Source: Macrobrachium rosenbergii
Taxonomy: Eukaryota; Arthropoda; Malacostraca; Decapoda; Palaemonidae
Assembly (NCBI RefSeq): GCF_040412425.1
Contig: NC_089766.1
Span: 17,652,508-17,716,507 of the forward strand
Direction: 5' to 3'
DNA length: 64,000 bases
The notes beneath the pieces were generated by a model. The model saw only the letters and a list, made by a program, of their open reading frames with translations, was not told the DNA's origin and did not search any database. Of the stretch, positions 1 to 11,228 are shown piece after piece. The stretch's first letter is position 1. Each line of letters begins with the position of its first letter. The position numbers were made by a program, and so were the translations under genes.

Positions 1-690
1 CAACTTCCTACACAACCCTCAGTGCCAACGCCCACCCAGCCACCACCCCCACAGAAGGCCATCGCCTAGACCCCGCCGCCCTTACGTCCTGACGCTACAT
101 ACCAGGTGTTTAGGGAATGGCGTAGATGCTGGGATGACTAGGCTACAGCGTGATGGTGGACCTAGAGGCATTGCCTACCAGGAAGCAGTTGATACAACTT
201 CGTATGTGCCTTAGCCTGGAGACACAAATGATACTTGAACACACGCTCAACGTACCACCAGACACGGATCGGAGTGTGGACAGGTCTTGAATGTTCTCCA
301 GGAACATATTAAGAACCTGCAGAATGAAGCTCTACGACTCAGGGACCTGCTTTCCTGCAAACAGAGGGAAAGGGAAAGCTTCAATGATTTCTATGTCTGA
401 CTGAAGCATGTAGCAGAGGAAATCGATGTCTATCCTGGCCATTCTGCTGCTTGCGAAGAGACTCAGCTGAAGATGATCATCATCATGGGAGTCAGGGACG
501 AGGAGCTCACCCAGAAACTCATTGCCCTGGATGCTGCAGCTCCACTGACCACCATGGTCAATGAATGTCACTCCTATGAGGCCACAAGGACAGCCACCAA
601 CGCCATACGTGCCCCTCCTTCTAAATTGTGTGCCGTTTCTGCTTATAGGAAAACCAAAAGACATGGCATGCGCTACACAAGACCCAACCC
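1..690 (+). pseudogene. gag remnant of the gypsy element
   Basis: Translated pieces in different frames read as a retrotransposon capsid. They include a stretch near 290-400 with the LRDLLSCKQREGESFNDFY motif and a frame open at 473-694. The segments are separated by stops (for example TGA near 398) and at least one frameshift near 660, after which the zinc-knuckle frame takes over. Gag would form the particle that packages element RNA. This copy cannot make it. Confidence 0.7.
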
Positions 691-2489
691 CTAACAGAGA
701 CTCTTCATGCCTTTCCTGCACAAGGAAGCACGGCTCTGCAGACAAGTGCCCAGCCACCGACAGTGTATGTGGAAATTGTAGTGGCAAGGGACACTGGCGC
801 AGGACCCCAAAGTGCCCTGCCAACAAGGCCACATGCAGACACTGCGGCCGAGTGGGCCACTATGACAAGAGTTGCAGACAGCAGATGAGTGCCAAGCAAG
901 GAGGCCCACCCAATGCCACGCCCCCTTCTAACAAGTCTTCCAGCTGTCGCAAGGTCGAGACCCTTTCCACAACAACTTGCTCCTCACCGTCGCCCATATC
1001 CCTCACTCTCACCTATAGGGATGAGACATCCAAGATTATGATGCTGCCTGACACAGGAGCTGATATATCAGTGATGGGCCCTCAGCACTTGGAACTTCTT
1101 CGCATTCCCAGGACTGAGCTACAGCCTCCTGCCACGTCAGTGACCCTCACGGCTGATGGGTCAAAGATGACACCAGCTTTAGGTACCTTTAAGGCCACCC
1201 TGTCATTGGCCAAGCGGTCCTGCCTTGCCACGATTCAAGTCCATGAAGGCGTTCAGATGCCACTCCTGTCCTATGCACTCTGCAAGGAGTTGGCCATCAT
1301 CCCGCCAGGCTTTCCACGGCCCATCCTACAGGTCACCCACGTTAACCGATGTAAGGAGTTACCCCTCCATGCCAACACGACCCCTGCCGAGGCCCGAGAA
1401 TATTTCCTACAAGCCTTCCAGGATGTGCTCGTGTCTAAGGAAGACCTTAAAGGAGCTCCATTAAGGCCTATGGCAGGCCCTCCCATGAAAATTCACCTCA
1501 AGGAGGATGCAGTCCCATTCACCATCCACACCCCACGGCTGATCCCCTACGCTTTCCGTGAACCTGTCAAGAATGAACTAGACTCCATGGTCCAGCAGGG
1601 AATCATTAAGCCTTGTGGAGACGAGCCATCAGAATGGTGCCACCCTCTAGTCGTCGTCCCAAAGGCCAAGGGAGTTCGCATCACGGTGGATCTCACCAAG
1701 TTGAATGCACAAGTCTCCCGACCAGCCCACCCTTTGCCCACACCCTTAGCTGCTGTCCGCACTGTCGACTCTACCGCCAAGTTCTTCACCACCGCGGATG
1801 CTCTACACGGCTACTGGCAGATGGAGCTAGCAGAAGAGGACCGCCACCTCACCACTTTTATTACGCCTTACAGACGCTTCCAGCATTGCCGGGGACCCAT
1901 GGGCTTCGCTGCCACTGGCGATGCTTATTGCTACCGTGGTGACCTGGCACTCCAGGGCATGAAGAAGTGCGTCAAGGTTGTTGATGACATTCTCATCTTC
2001 GACGACGACCTGCTGACACACTACCACAGGATCCATGAACTGCTCACCCGCTGCCGCAAACATGGCATCACTCTCAACAGAGACAAGTTCACAGTGGCAG
2101 AGACCCGAGTGAATTTCTGTGGCTTCACTCTTTCTCAAGAAGGAATCACTGCTGATCCAGGACGAGTTGCTGCTCTACAAGACTTCCCAACACCGTCCAA
2201 CCTGACGGACCTACGTTCCTTCATGGGGTTAGTAAACCAGTTGGCAGAGTTTACCCCAGATATTGCCCTGACTGCACAACCCCTTCACCCACTCATGAGC
2301 CCCAAGCGCTCTTTTATGTGGACACCAGACCATGACCAGGCCTTCAAACGCGTGAAGCAAGCACTCTCAAGCCCGCCTGTTCTTGCGTCTTTTGACCCAA
2401 CACTGCCAACCATTCTCCAGACCGACGCATCTCGCCTTTATGGGATAGGCTACGTCCTCCTCCAGGACCATGGCTCTGGTCGTCTCTGA
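561..2489 (+). pseudogene. gypsy zinc knuckles, protease and reverse transcriptase
   Basis: A 642-codon open frame. The Met at its start is only the first ATG and not a real start, because the frame opens within gag. Domains in order: three CCHC zinc knuckles at residues 50-63 (irregular spacing), 70-85 and 92-105; an aspartic protease with the DTGAD active site at 164-168; and reverse transcriptase from about 300, with catalytic motif VVDD at 473-476 in place of the usual YVDD or YIDD. RNase H begins near residue 600 and its first catalytic Asp is visible (TDAS). The frame stops at a TGA (2487-2489) inside RNase H, and the same frame continues with recognisable RNase H sequence. The stop therefore looks like a point mutation. 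Confidence 0.88.
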
Positions 2490-3951
2490 GTAGTCCAGTG
2501 TGGATCCCGCTTTCTTGCAGATGCCGAGACAAGGTACGCAACGATTGAGCTGGAGATGCTTGCAGTATCTTGGGCCCTCACAAAGTGCTGTCTGTACCTC
2601 AAAGGACTGCCAACCTTCACCCTGCAAACTGACCATCGTCCGCTGGTGCCCATCATCAACAGTTACACACTGGATATGGTAAAAAAACCCACGGCTTCAG
2701 CGAATGAAGGAGCGCATGTCGCAATACCAATTTACTGCAGTGTGGCGTGCTGGCAAGTCGCTATGCATCCCAGATGCACTCTCCCGTGCACCAGTCAGCT
2801 GCCCGACCTCTGAGGATATGACTGGCTGCGCTGAGGTAACAGAGCATGTCAGGTCAGTCATCAATGCTGCAACAGCTTCCCAGGACAAGGATGCCCCAAC
2901 CTTCGACGCCGACCGGACCCTGCAGGACATGTCGATAGCAGCACGGGCCAACCCCACTTATGTTCGCCTTCGTGATTGCATCAGTTCCGGGTTCCCCACA
3001 AATCGGTACGACCTGCACGCCTCCCTACTACTGTATTGGAAGCTGCGAGAAGTTCTCTCTACTGATGGTAACCTCGTGCTCTATGGAGCAAGAATACTGG
3101 TTCCTGCAGCTCTACGTCGCCACACACTCTCCAGACTCCACGACAGCCACCGAGGTGTCGAGGCTACCAAACGTCAGGCTCGACAAACCGTCTTCTGGCC
3201 TGGGATGGACTCGGACATCGCCAACACCATCGCCGCCTGCGAGCCCTGCCAGATCCTGCGTCCCAGCCAACAGCAGGAGCCCCTTCACAATGACGACCAC
3301 CCATCAATGCCCTTTGAGTCTGTATCGGCGGACTTCTTCCAGGTAGCAGGGAAGTCCTTCCTTGTGGTTGCCGACCACCTCTCTGGCTGGCCTGTGGTCA
3401 TCCCTTGCAAGGGTGACACCACCGCCTCCTCGACAATACGGCACTTCTGCCGTTACTTCAGAGAGGTGGGTGTTCCCCTGCGCCTACGCACCGATGGAGG
3501 ACCTCAGCTTACTGGCAAAGAATTCGCCGACTTCACAGAGCGTTGGGGTGTACACCACATAACCTCGTCGCCACACTACCCGCAGTCTAATGGACACGCT
3601 GAGGCCACTGTTAAGGCTGTCAAGCACTTGATCCTCAAAACAGTCCCTACAGGAAACATCGACTGTGAAGCCTTTGATCGTAGCCTCCTCGAGTTATGCA
3701 ACATGCCCAACCACTCTGGTCGCTCTCCTGCCCAGGTACTGTATTGTCACCCTCTCCGTACGTGTGTGCCTGCCCATCCTCAATCGTTCACAGAAGACTG
3801 GCAAGAAAAGGCCCATGACTGTGACCGCCGAGCCGCTGCCAGAGTAGCTCAAATGCAGCGAAACTACGACACCCACGCCCGCCCCCTGCCCAGGCTGAAG
3901 GTGGGCCAATATGTCCGCATCCAGGACCCGACATCCCACCGATGGGACAAG
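2490..3951 (+). pseudogene. gypsy RNase H end and integrase
   Basis: RNase H continues after the TGA to about 2680. A frameshift beside an A-run (about 2681-2690) then moves the reading to the frame open at 2704-3954. Residue numbers below count from 2704. The frame has the zinc-binding HHCC domain (H146, H149, C179, C182) and an integrase core with the D,D35E triad D210, D264, E300. The integrase would join cDNA to the host chromosome. The C-terminal domain is cut at 3951 by a SINE and resumes at 4245. Confidence 0.9.
3940..3951. repeat. Target-site duplication of the SINE, left copy
   Basis: CGATGGGACAAG, identical to 4233-4244. It is part of the integrase coding sequence that was duplicated on insertion. 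Confidence 0.9.
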
Positions 3952-4232
3952 TAAGTAAGTATACCTTAGTTTTACCAGACCACTGAGCTGATTAACAGCT
4001 CTCCTAGGGCTGGCCCGAAGGATTAGACTTATTTTACGTGGCTAAGAACCAATTGGTTACTTAGCAACGGGACCTACAGCTTATTGTGGAATCCGAACCA
4101 CAGTATAGCGAGAAATGAATTTCTATCACCAGAAATAAATTCCTCTAACTCTTCATCAGCCGGCCGCGGGAATTGAACTCCGGCCCATCGAATGACAGTC
4201 TGAAGCTCAACCGACTCAGCCAAAGAAGGGCT
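3952..4232 (-). mobile_element. tRNA-derived SINE inserted in integrase frame
   Basis: Read on the minus strand from 4232, the element begins with a tRNA-like head. It has an A-box-like TGGCTGAGTCGGTTGAGC and, about 35 bases on, a B-box-like GAGTTCAATTCCC. These are the internal RNA polymerase III promoter parts. The other end is a short ACTT-type tail at about 3952-3960. The 12-bp sequence CGATGGGACAAG occurs at 3940-3951 and again at 4233-4244, a perfect target-site duplication. Body and tail do not match a family I can name. Confidence 0.88.
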
Positions 4233-4388
4233 CGATGGGACAAGGTTGGGATCATCATGGGTGGCACACGATCACGCGAGTACGAGGTCCGCCTCCCAAG
4301 TGGTCGAGTGCTACGTCGGAACCATCGCTTCCTGTACCCAGTGCCTGATCCGGGTCAAGTTCCCAACTCTAATCCCTGTGGTCCTTAG
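4233..4388 (+). pseudogene. gypsy integrase C-terminal tail, displaced by SINE
   Basis: This piece starts with the right copy of the target duplication and continues the integrase C-terminal chromatin or DNA-binding tail for about 48 codons, to the stop at 4386-4388. The SINE plus one duplication is 293 bp, which shifts the frame by 2. That agrees with the change from the 2704 frame to the frame used here, so the piece is the direct continuation of the upstream integrase. Confidence 0.85.
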
Positions 4389-5219
4389 CCCTGACGTGGA
4401 AAGTCGTCACTTCCCTGCAAAACCCCTTGCAGGTCTCCAAGATTAAACAGGCCTACATAGTGTACAAAGCCCACATGTGCCACTTATGCAGTATGCTTTG
4501 CACATAATTACTTGATTGTTCACTGTATGTAACTTGCATAGTACGTTCAAGATACCTCTTTCAACGCAAAAGGTGTGGATTACTCCATATATTATTGTAT
4601 GTATATGCATTCTATTTCATGAACATTGTCTTTTGCTAACACATGTGCATGAATCCGCACTCTGCACATGTGCATGATTATTCTTCCTGCTTCTCTTGGC
4701 GTGGGTTGTACACCTTGCAGTTCCCCCCTCTGTGTTTACCTGTTTGCTGTATGGAATAAAGCAACTTATGACTTGGGATATTATTTCTCCATCACTGCAA
4801 CATTCAGTCTTCTACATGACATCATCACATATCACCAATGTGTAGTCAAGAATGAAAACAAAGATTGTGTGGGATTCAACTAATAATTGTAAAAACATGT
4901 GATGACTTAACAACGAGATTACCAAATGTGTAAAGGGTAAAGGAGAGTCCTAGGAAGACCTTAAACTGTTGTCATGTCATAAGTCCTGGCCCTCATTTCT
5001 TCATAACATTACTACTGACTTAACCCTTTTCTACTTTCCTCTCCACTACTCTAAGGTACACCTTAATTCGTCTCCTGCTTAGCTGCTTTCCTCCCGACCT
5101 AATCTAGTTTCACTTTACTCTCTTAACAGTATCTTTATTTGAATATATAAGAAAACTATAAAATAATGAGACCACTGAGTAACATTTCTTGTCTCTTAAA
5201 AGGGCTCATCAAAATATGA
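4389..5219. other. gypsy 3' region and unassigned flank
   Basis: No gene is visible. The segment 4453-4870 could contain the 3' LTR: it has an AATAAA near 4755 and follows the pol stop. LTR borders cannot be set without the other copy. 4870-5219 shows nothing recognisable. Confidence 0.35.
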
Positions 5220-5398
5220 TATTTTCATGATAAAATTAAGTTTCATATATACTTACCGAGTAATTACATAGCTACGGTTCCTTCTTGCGCAGCAGCCTTT
5301 TTTAAAAATTCGTAGTAGCGCTTCTATTGTTTTTTTGTGTAGGTGACAGGCTCTGCCCACTACTGGAGCACTCAGAGAAACAACCGGCTAGTTAGTTT
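5220..5398 (-). repeat. DIRS-A inverted terminal repeat, left (3') end
   Basis: The reverse complement is found at 26352-26529 with scattered differences. Shared stretches include AGTAGCGCTTCTATTG and CCTTTTTTAAAAATTC. It carries the motif ACTTACC at 5251-5257, which reads GGTAAGT outward. Confidence 0.85.
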
Positions 5399-5449
5399 AA
5401 ATGTGTTTGTGCCCTTATGTCCATAAGAGGGGAGGAGGGTGGGCTCCAA

Positions 5450-5545
5450 TTCTGTAATTACTTGGTAAGTATATATGAAACTTAATTTTATTATGAAAAT
5501 AAAATTTTCATATAAGTATCTTAGCAAGTAATTGCATACCTGAAT
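5450..5545. repeat. DIRS-A internal complementary region
   Basis: The left half (about 5455-5500) is the reverse complement of the outer edge of the left terminal repeat (5220-5262). The right half (about 5500-5540) is the reverse complement of the outer edge of the right terminal repeat (about 26500-26529). This layout is the hallmark of DIRS1-type elements, in which the internal copy is thought to template completion of the ends through a circular intermediate. Confidence 0.85.
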
Positions 5546-6049
5546 CCCACATTGAATGGAGGTGGGATACATGGAAATATTCAACCCCAGAACATTAAAG
5601 CATGGTAATGACTTTGAAATAGAAAATTTGACCAGCATTGATACAATGCTTGTTGTTTCCCTACCTGGTAAGAGAGCTACTGCAGGTGAATGCAGTACTG
5701 CCTCTGGTTTGTGCTCATCTTAACCTGTAGTGGTGTGGCGGCTGAGCTTCACTGGAAGCTTTGCATCAGAAAATAGGCCTGATGGCTAGCAAAGCATATA
5801 AAAGTGCCTTTGCCCTGGGCGCTGTACCAAATTAAAAACAACCAGACAATGCTGTCACCTACTCTGAAAACACCACAACCCATCCACTAAGCCAGGTGGG
5901 TACTCCATGTACACTGTAGCCCCAGGCTCCCCAACAACTCTAAACCCTACACCAAGGCAAAAGGATAGTACGAGAAAAAGAGTGCTTCCTATGAATCCTC
6001 CCCCAATACAGTACTATGCCAGCAACCAATAACAGCTCCAAGGTACTGC

Positions 6050-7200
6050 AATTATCAAACACAGTTTCCACTGCCTTTAAATAGTGTGAAGCAAAAATAG
6101 ACTTGCACTTACGGTAGGTCGACTGGAGAATGGAAGCAAGGGAATATTGTACCTGAAAACCAAAGAGGTAGCTACTGCTCTGAAGTCATGAGCTTTCACT
6201 TTAAAAAGTGAACGTGCCTCAGAAATTAAGTCCCTCAGGAAGAACGACAATGCGTTCTTAGTAAGAGGATGTGACAGGTTCTTAACTGAACACCAGAGGT
6301 TACTGGATGGACCTCTGATCTTTTGAGTCCTGTTCAGGTAATACCTCAGAGCTCTGACAGGGCAAAGTACTCTCTCTTTTTCCTCGGAGCCAAGGATGTC
6401 CATTAAATTCTTAATGGTAAAAGAACGAGGCCAGGGCTTGGACAGGTCCTTGTTCTTGACTAAAAAGACATAGGGTAAAGGAGCAAACTGCATCTCCTCG
6501 GGAAAAACCTACCCTTTTATCGATGGCTTGAATCTCACTAATACGTTTAGCGGTAACTAAAGCAACGAGGAATATTGTCTTCCAGTGCGATTCCTCAGAG
6601 AAGCAGAATGAAGGGGTTCAAAGGTAGGACCTGTTGGCTACTTCAATACCGAGCCCAGGTTCCAAAATACCAGATTGTCCTTCCTCTGCTTGGACATATC
6701 AAAGGACTTGACGAAGTTATTAAGATCCAAGTTTGACGAAAGATCTAGGGCTCTATGTTTAAAAACTGAGCTAAGAATAGCTCGATACCCCATGATGGTG
6801 GGAGAAGACAAATTTCTATAGCTCCTCAGATATAAGAGAAAATCAGCAACTTGAGTTATAGATGTCTCAGAAGAGACATTATGGTTGATGCACCACTGAT
6901 GGAAGACTGGCCACTTAGCCTGGTAGACAAGGCTAGAAGAGATATGCCTGCATCGTGCAATAGCCTAGACTGCAGCTCCCCTTGAAAAACCTTTCGCTCT
7001 GACAAGCTTGTGGAGAGTCTGAAGCCTGTCAGAGCAAGAGCAGACAGCCCTTGGTGGTATCTCCAGAAGTGGGGCTGTTTGAGTAAATGCAGTTTTTGGG
7101 GAAGAAGTCTTGGGAAATCTACCAATAACCGTAGAAGGTCCAGGAACCACACTTTCAAGGGCCAAAATGGGGCTATGAGGGTTATAGTTGCATTGTGATG
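6050..7200 (-). pseudogene. DIRS-A tyrosine recombinase, broken
   Basis: The catalytic half is open at 6077-6493, with an HDFR motif (the H-x-x-R box). It is followed in another frame by SHYL at about 6075-6090, which contains the nucleophile tyrosine codon TAT at 6081-6083. The N-terminal core-binding half lies at about 6600-7165 in shifted frames. Such recombinases insert the circular element DNA in place of an integrase. Several frameshifts make the gene inactive, although the tyrosine codon itself is kept. Confidence 0.8.
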
Positions 7201-8640
7201 AGTTTGAAAATTGTTTATCACCTCCCTGACCCCCAAAGTTTCCAAAAATCCTGACAGACCAGGGTATCCAGGGTCCATTTGGTGGGAAGGACCTGCTTCC
7301 GACGACTCAGCTCATCTGCCAAGACATTTAATTTCACCTGGATAAACCGGGTGACCAGTGTAACTTGATTTTGATCAGTCCACAAGAGTAGATCTCTTGC
7401 TGCCTGGTAGAGAGAGAAGGAGCGAGTGCCTCCTTTTTCTGGATATAGGCTAAGGCCATGGTATTGTCCATGTGCACTACTACTGTTGTGGACCATGTTC
7501 GAGAAACACCGGAGGCCTAGATGAACCACATTCAGTTCTCTGACATTTATATGTAGACTTTGTTGCTCTGGGGTCCACGTACCAGATACCTCCTGATTCC
7601 CCAGTAGGCTCCCTAGCCTAAGTCCAAGATGTCTGAATACAAGTCCAGGTCGGGGCTCAGAGGTTGAAAGGACTTCCCATCTGACAGTCTTTTTTTGGAT
7701 AGCCACCATTGCAGGTCTGATTTGATCTCCAGGATGATCGAAAACATGTAGTCCGGTTGGGTTTTCCTGTCCTGGTTGGCCTTTAGAAAGAACTGAAGAA
7801 ATTTCATATGCAATCTGCTTAGCTTAACAAATGACTCGATGGATACTAGAGCTGAGAAGGACAGGAGGGCTACAAAACTGCAGACTGTCTGAAAGCAGCC
7901 AGAAATTCTCTTGGGCGACGGATAAGCCTAAAAAGTTGGAGAGTTGAGAGTCATCCCTAAATAGAGAATCTCATGTGATGGGGTCAACTGGGACTTCTGG
8001 GGATTGATTTGAAGATCCAATTCTGGGTGAGGAGAAGAATCTTGTACATGTCCTTCATACACTTTTCCTTTGACGGGGATCGAAGCAGCCAGTCGTCCAG
8101 ACACAATGACGTTTATCCCTATTAGATGGAGCTATTTTGCGAGAGGAGCGAGGACTTGAGTGACCACCTGAGGGGCCGTAGAAAGGCTGAAACAAAGGGC
8201 CCGAAACTGAAATACTTTGTCCTGAAAGATGAACCTCAGATACTTCCTGGAGTCTGGATGGATCGGGATGTGGAAGTGTGTGTCCTGCATATCCAAGGTT
8301 ATCATCCAGTCATCCCGGTGAATGGATAAGAGGACTGAATGGTTCGTCTCCATCTTGAATTTTGTATTCCAGACAAAGCGACTGAGGGTGCTTACATCTA
8401 GGACTGGCCTCCAGCCCCCTTTAAGTTTCGGAACCACAAAGAGACAGTTGTAGAAGCCCTCTGTGTTGGTGTTCTTGACTTGCTCTATGACTCTTTTGGA
8501 TGAGAGAGGACACCTCCTCCAAAAGGGCCGAATGTCTCTCTAAGTCTTTCAAGTAAGCCAACAATGTGATGGGAGAGGTGACTAATGGGGGTTCTCTAGG
8601 AACGGGGTGACACAGCCCTCCTTTAGAACAGGGTGACACA
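6856..8640 (-). pseudogene. DIRS-A reverse transcriptase/RNase H/methyltransferase-like, broken
   Basis: The RT fragment at 8132-8437 has GGWRPVLDVS and a damaged palm motif LDMQD. The active site reads CLDDWLL near 8080-8100, where DIRS-B has YLDDWLL. RNase H lies at 7218-7709 (HINVREL and LNVLADELSRR). The downstream stretch ITLIAPFWPLKVWFLDLL at 6856-7278 is the C-terminal domain that DIRS elements share and that has been compared with phage adenine methyltransferases. Stops and frameshifts separate the pieces. Confidence 0.82.
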
Positions 8641-10770
8641 GGCCTCCTTTAGAATCTTGATGACCCACAGTTCTGCTCCTCTGATCATCAATTTCTCCCA
8701 AACTGCAAAAGTCTGGCTCCTACTGGTGTGTGAAGGACTTCCATCTCACTTTTTGGGCACTGCCTGCACTGGGCCCTTCTTGATGGAACTAATCATGAAA
8801 CGTGCATAAGGGCAGGTCCTTGACTGTGATCTGGGCCTACTTCCATGAAAGGGCTGCTGCTGGAATGGAGAGGGTCTTAGGGGCAAAAGAAGTCAAATCC
8901 TTAGGATGCTTGGGGGATTGTGGCAACAAATCCTGCATGGACTTCTTTTGCAAATCGGATGCAATCTGCCTAACCGTGCCGTGAGGGAAGAATTGGTGAT
9001 GGTCCAGAGGCAAAAAAATACAGGGCCAATTTCTGTATCTCTCTCTTCTTCAAGACAACAAGAGAAAAAAAGAGAGGCAAGCTCTAAGGAGCCATCCCTA
9101 ATGGCCTTGTCTGTGCAGGACAAGACTCCCAGCCAATCTGAGGTAATATCTGATGTAAAAACTTGACAGTCTTCAATCTTCTTGGCCTGTGCCCCCACTG
9201 TCCAGTCGAGGAAACTAAATACTTCGAACACCTTGAACAGATCTTTGACAAGGTGGTCCAGTTCCACCTACGAAAACATAACCTTCGCCAACAAAAACGC
9301 AGAACGTCGAAAAGAGTTGATGAAACCAGAGCAGTCCCCTTGGGAGGAGGCAGCGATTCCCACAGAAGGAGCTTCCCCAATGACGTAAGACAAATATCTC
9401 CTTTGACTTTGAACAAGGCACGAGAGAGGAAAAGCAAAGGAAGCTTTTCCTTGCTCCCTTTTAGCTGAAAGCCAATCTTCAATTTCCTTAAGAGCCTTCT
9501 TGGAAGATGAATAAAGCACCATCTTGGGGAGTCTAGTCCTGTTGCCCAGATGAGACTGCATTGAAAAGGTCGAAGCAGGCGAGACCAGGGCAGCTGGGGC
9601 AAAAAAGTTGGGAAAATTTGCCAACAAATAGTGTAGAAGAGCTGCAACAGCCGACGGAGTAGCATGTTCTTGATCGCCTTCCTCCTCTGCTGAGAAGACC
9701 AGGGACAGGGTAGCCTCAAGAGAAGTCTTGGAAACAGAGGGAACTTGCTTCAGCAAGCTCATAATCTTAGCCAACTGCTGCTTATTGGGAACCAATGAAG
9801 GTTCGTCTTGAACTAAAGGCGAACTGAACTGAAGAGAAGCAATACTTTTGGCTCTAACAGGAGGGTGACAGGTACCGAAGAGTTGGTGCTGGGGACTGGG
9901 GAGCTGGTGTCAGGCGCTTGGGTGGTGTCAGGCGCTTGGGTGGCGTCAGGCACTCAGGAGCTGGCACCTGGCGCTCAGAAAGTGGAGCCAAGCACTCGAG
10001 AGGAGACAGGCGTTTGGACACTGATGTGGGGTGCCTGAGAGAGTTTGCTGGGCTCTTAGGGGCCAGGTGAGGGCACTCAGGAGAGAGGGCCTTTGGACTG
10101 TCCCATTTGGAAGGAAAAGGATGATGGATTGGGACAGGTACAAAAGAGTCCACAGCGAAACTGCATGAAGGCTGTGGGCTAAGACTGGCCTTCTTAGACC
10201 TCTTGATAGGAAGTGGATCATAATGGCGACCAACCTCATCTGAATGGCACTTTAGAGGACATGGCAAATCTAGGAATTACTTGTGGCACCTCTGTCCGCA
10301 CTGGAATCGCCGGAACTAGAAGACAACTAGTGGACATCCAATGAGACGCCTTTCCAACATCTGTCTGTCGATAACTGGGATCGCACAACAGGCTCAACTG
10401 AGGGGCTACCTGTGAGCAATCCCCATCAGCCTCCCTTGGACTTCCAATATGTCTTCTCCCTGGTTCAGGGCAGTATGACAGGGATCTTCACCTAGGAGAA
10501 CCAACAGGATGAGTAGCCACCTCCTCCACTTGCACTACACTGTCACACATCACTTTTTCTGTGAACACTTTGCCCATAAGCACTTTCAGGGATTCTCCCA
10601 ATTCTCCATTGTGCTAACTACAAGACCTATCTTCTTACTGAACCTAGATTTGAGACTGGCAATGGCATTAGGGTCGAAAACAAAGGAGCCAGGCACGGGA
10701 GTAGGTGGGTGAATAGTAGGAGGCCAGTATCAGGAGAAAAAGAGGGAATAGGAATAGAAGGAATATGAGG
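8640..10770 (-). pseudogene. DIRS-A gag, broken and cut by Tigger T2
   Basis: Frames at 9268-9795 and 8893-9267 resemble the gag of DIRS-B: compare LFKVFEVFSFLDWTVGAQ with the DIRS-B stretch LYKLLEIVSFLDWSMGAI. Upstream, 9854-10267 is a Pro/Ser-rich linker with a short tandem repeat (PPKRLTPPKRLTPAP). The gene is interrupted at about 10770, and its start lies beyond the nest near 26185. Confidence 0.75.
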
Positions 10771-11228
10771 ACCAGCTAATATCCGCAAATACTTACAACC
10801 CCCCCTCTAAAAATGCTTATACCTGTCTACCATGAAAGGTCAAACACCAAAGTATGCCTAAAAATACCAGCCTACATCAAATATACATTAAACTATTATC
10901 TTATTACTGTATTAATCTTTGAAATGATACTATTAATATAATTTCCAAGCCATCTTAAACATTTTATCGTTACATTTATACATACGTACTGTATGGCTTA
11001 CAGCTGTAGGTTAAAATAATCCTGTCCCCCCTATGTATTCAGTCACGTACATTTTCTTTCATAGTTACAAGCCATCCCGTTTTCTTTTCAAGGGGAACCA
11101 TTGGTATTTATACGTAATTCACAAAAAGAGAGAGACAAAAAATAAAAAAAAAAGTATGCACATTTAAAAAAATTTGATACTACGCACGTACATATTAAGA
11201 TTACTACATACGTAAATCATACAGGTAC

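Larger units (their letters stand above)
1..4870 (+). mobile_element. Degraded Ty3/gypsy LTR retrotransposon, 5' end outside window
   Basis: The gene order gag (zinc knuckles), protease, reverse transcriptase, RNase H, integrase is that of Ty3/gypsy elements. The left end, with the 5' LTR and most of gag, is outside the window. The copy is dead: gag has several stops, pol has an in-frame TGA at 2487 and a frameshift between about 2680 and 2704, and a SINE is inserted near the integrase C-terminus. The 3' limit is not certain. An AATAAA signal near 4755 lies in what may be the 3' LTR, but without the 5' LTR this cannot be tested here. Confidence 0.9.

Noticed and set aside
4200..4232. A functional tRNA gene
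   Set aside because: Only the promoter-box half is tRNA-like and there is no cloverleaf 3' half. The target duplication shows a SINE.
9898..10020. Pro-rich repeats as a separate gene
   Set aside because: They sit in frame with DIRS-A gag linker sequence at the position where DIRS-B has a Ser/Pro-rich linker.
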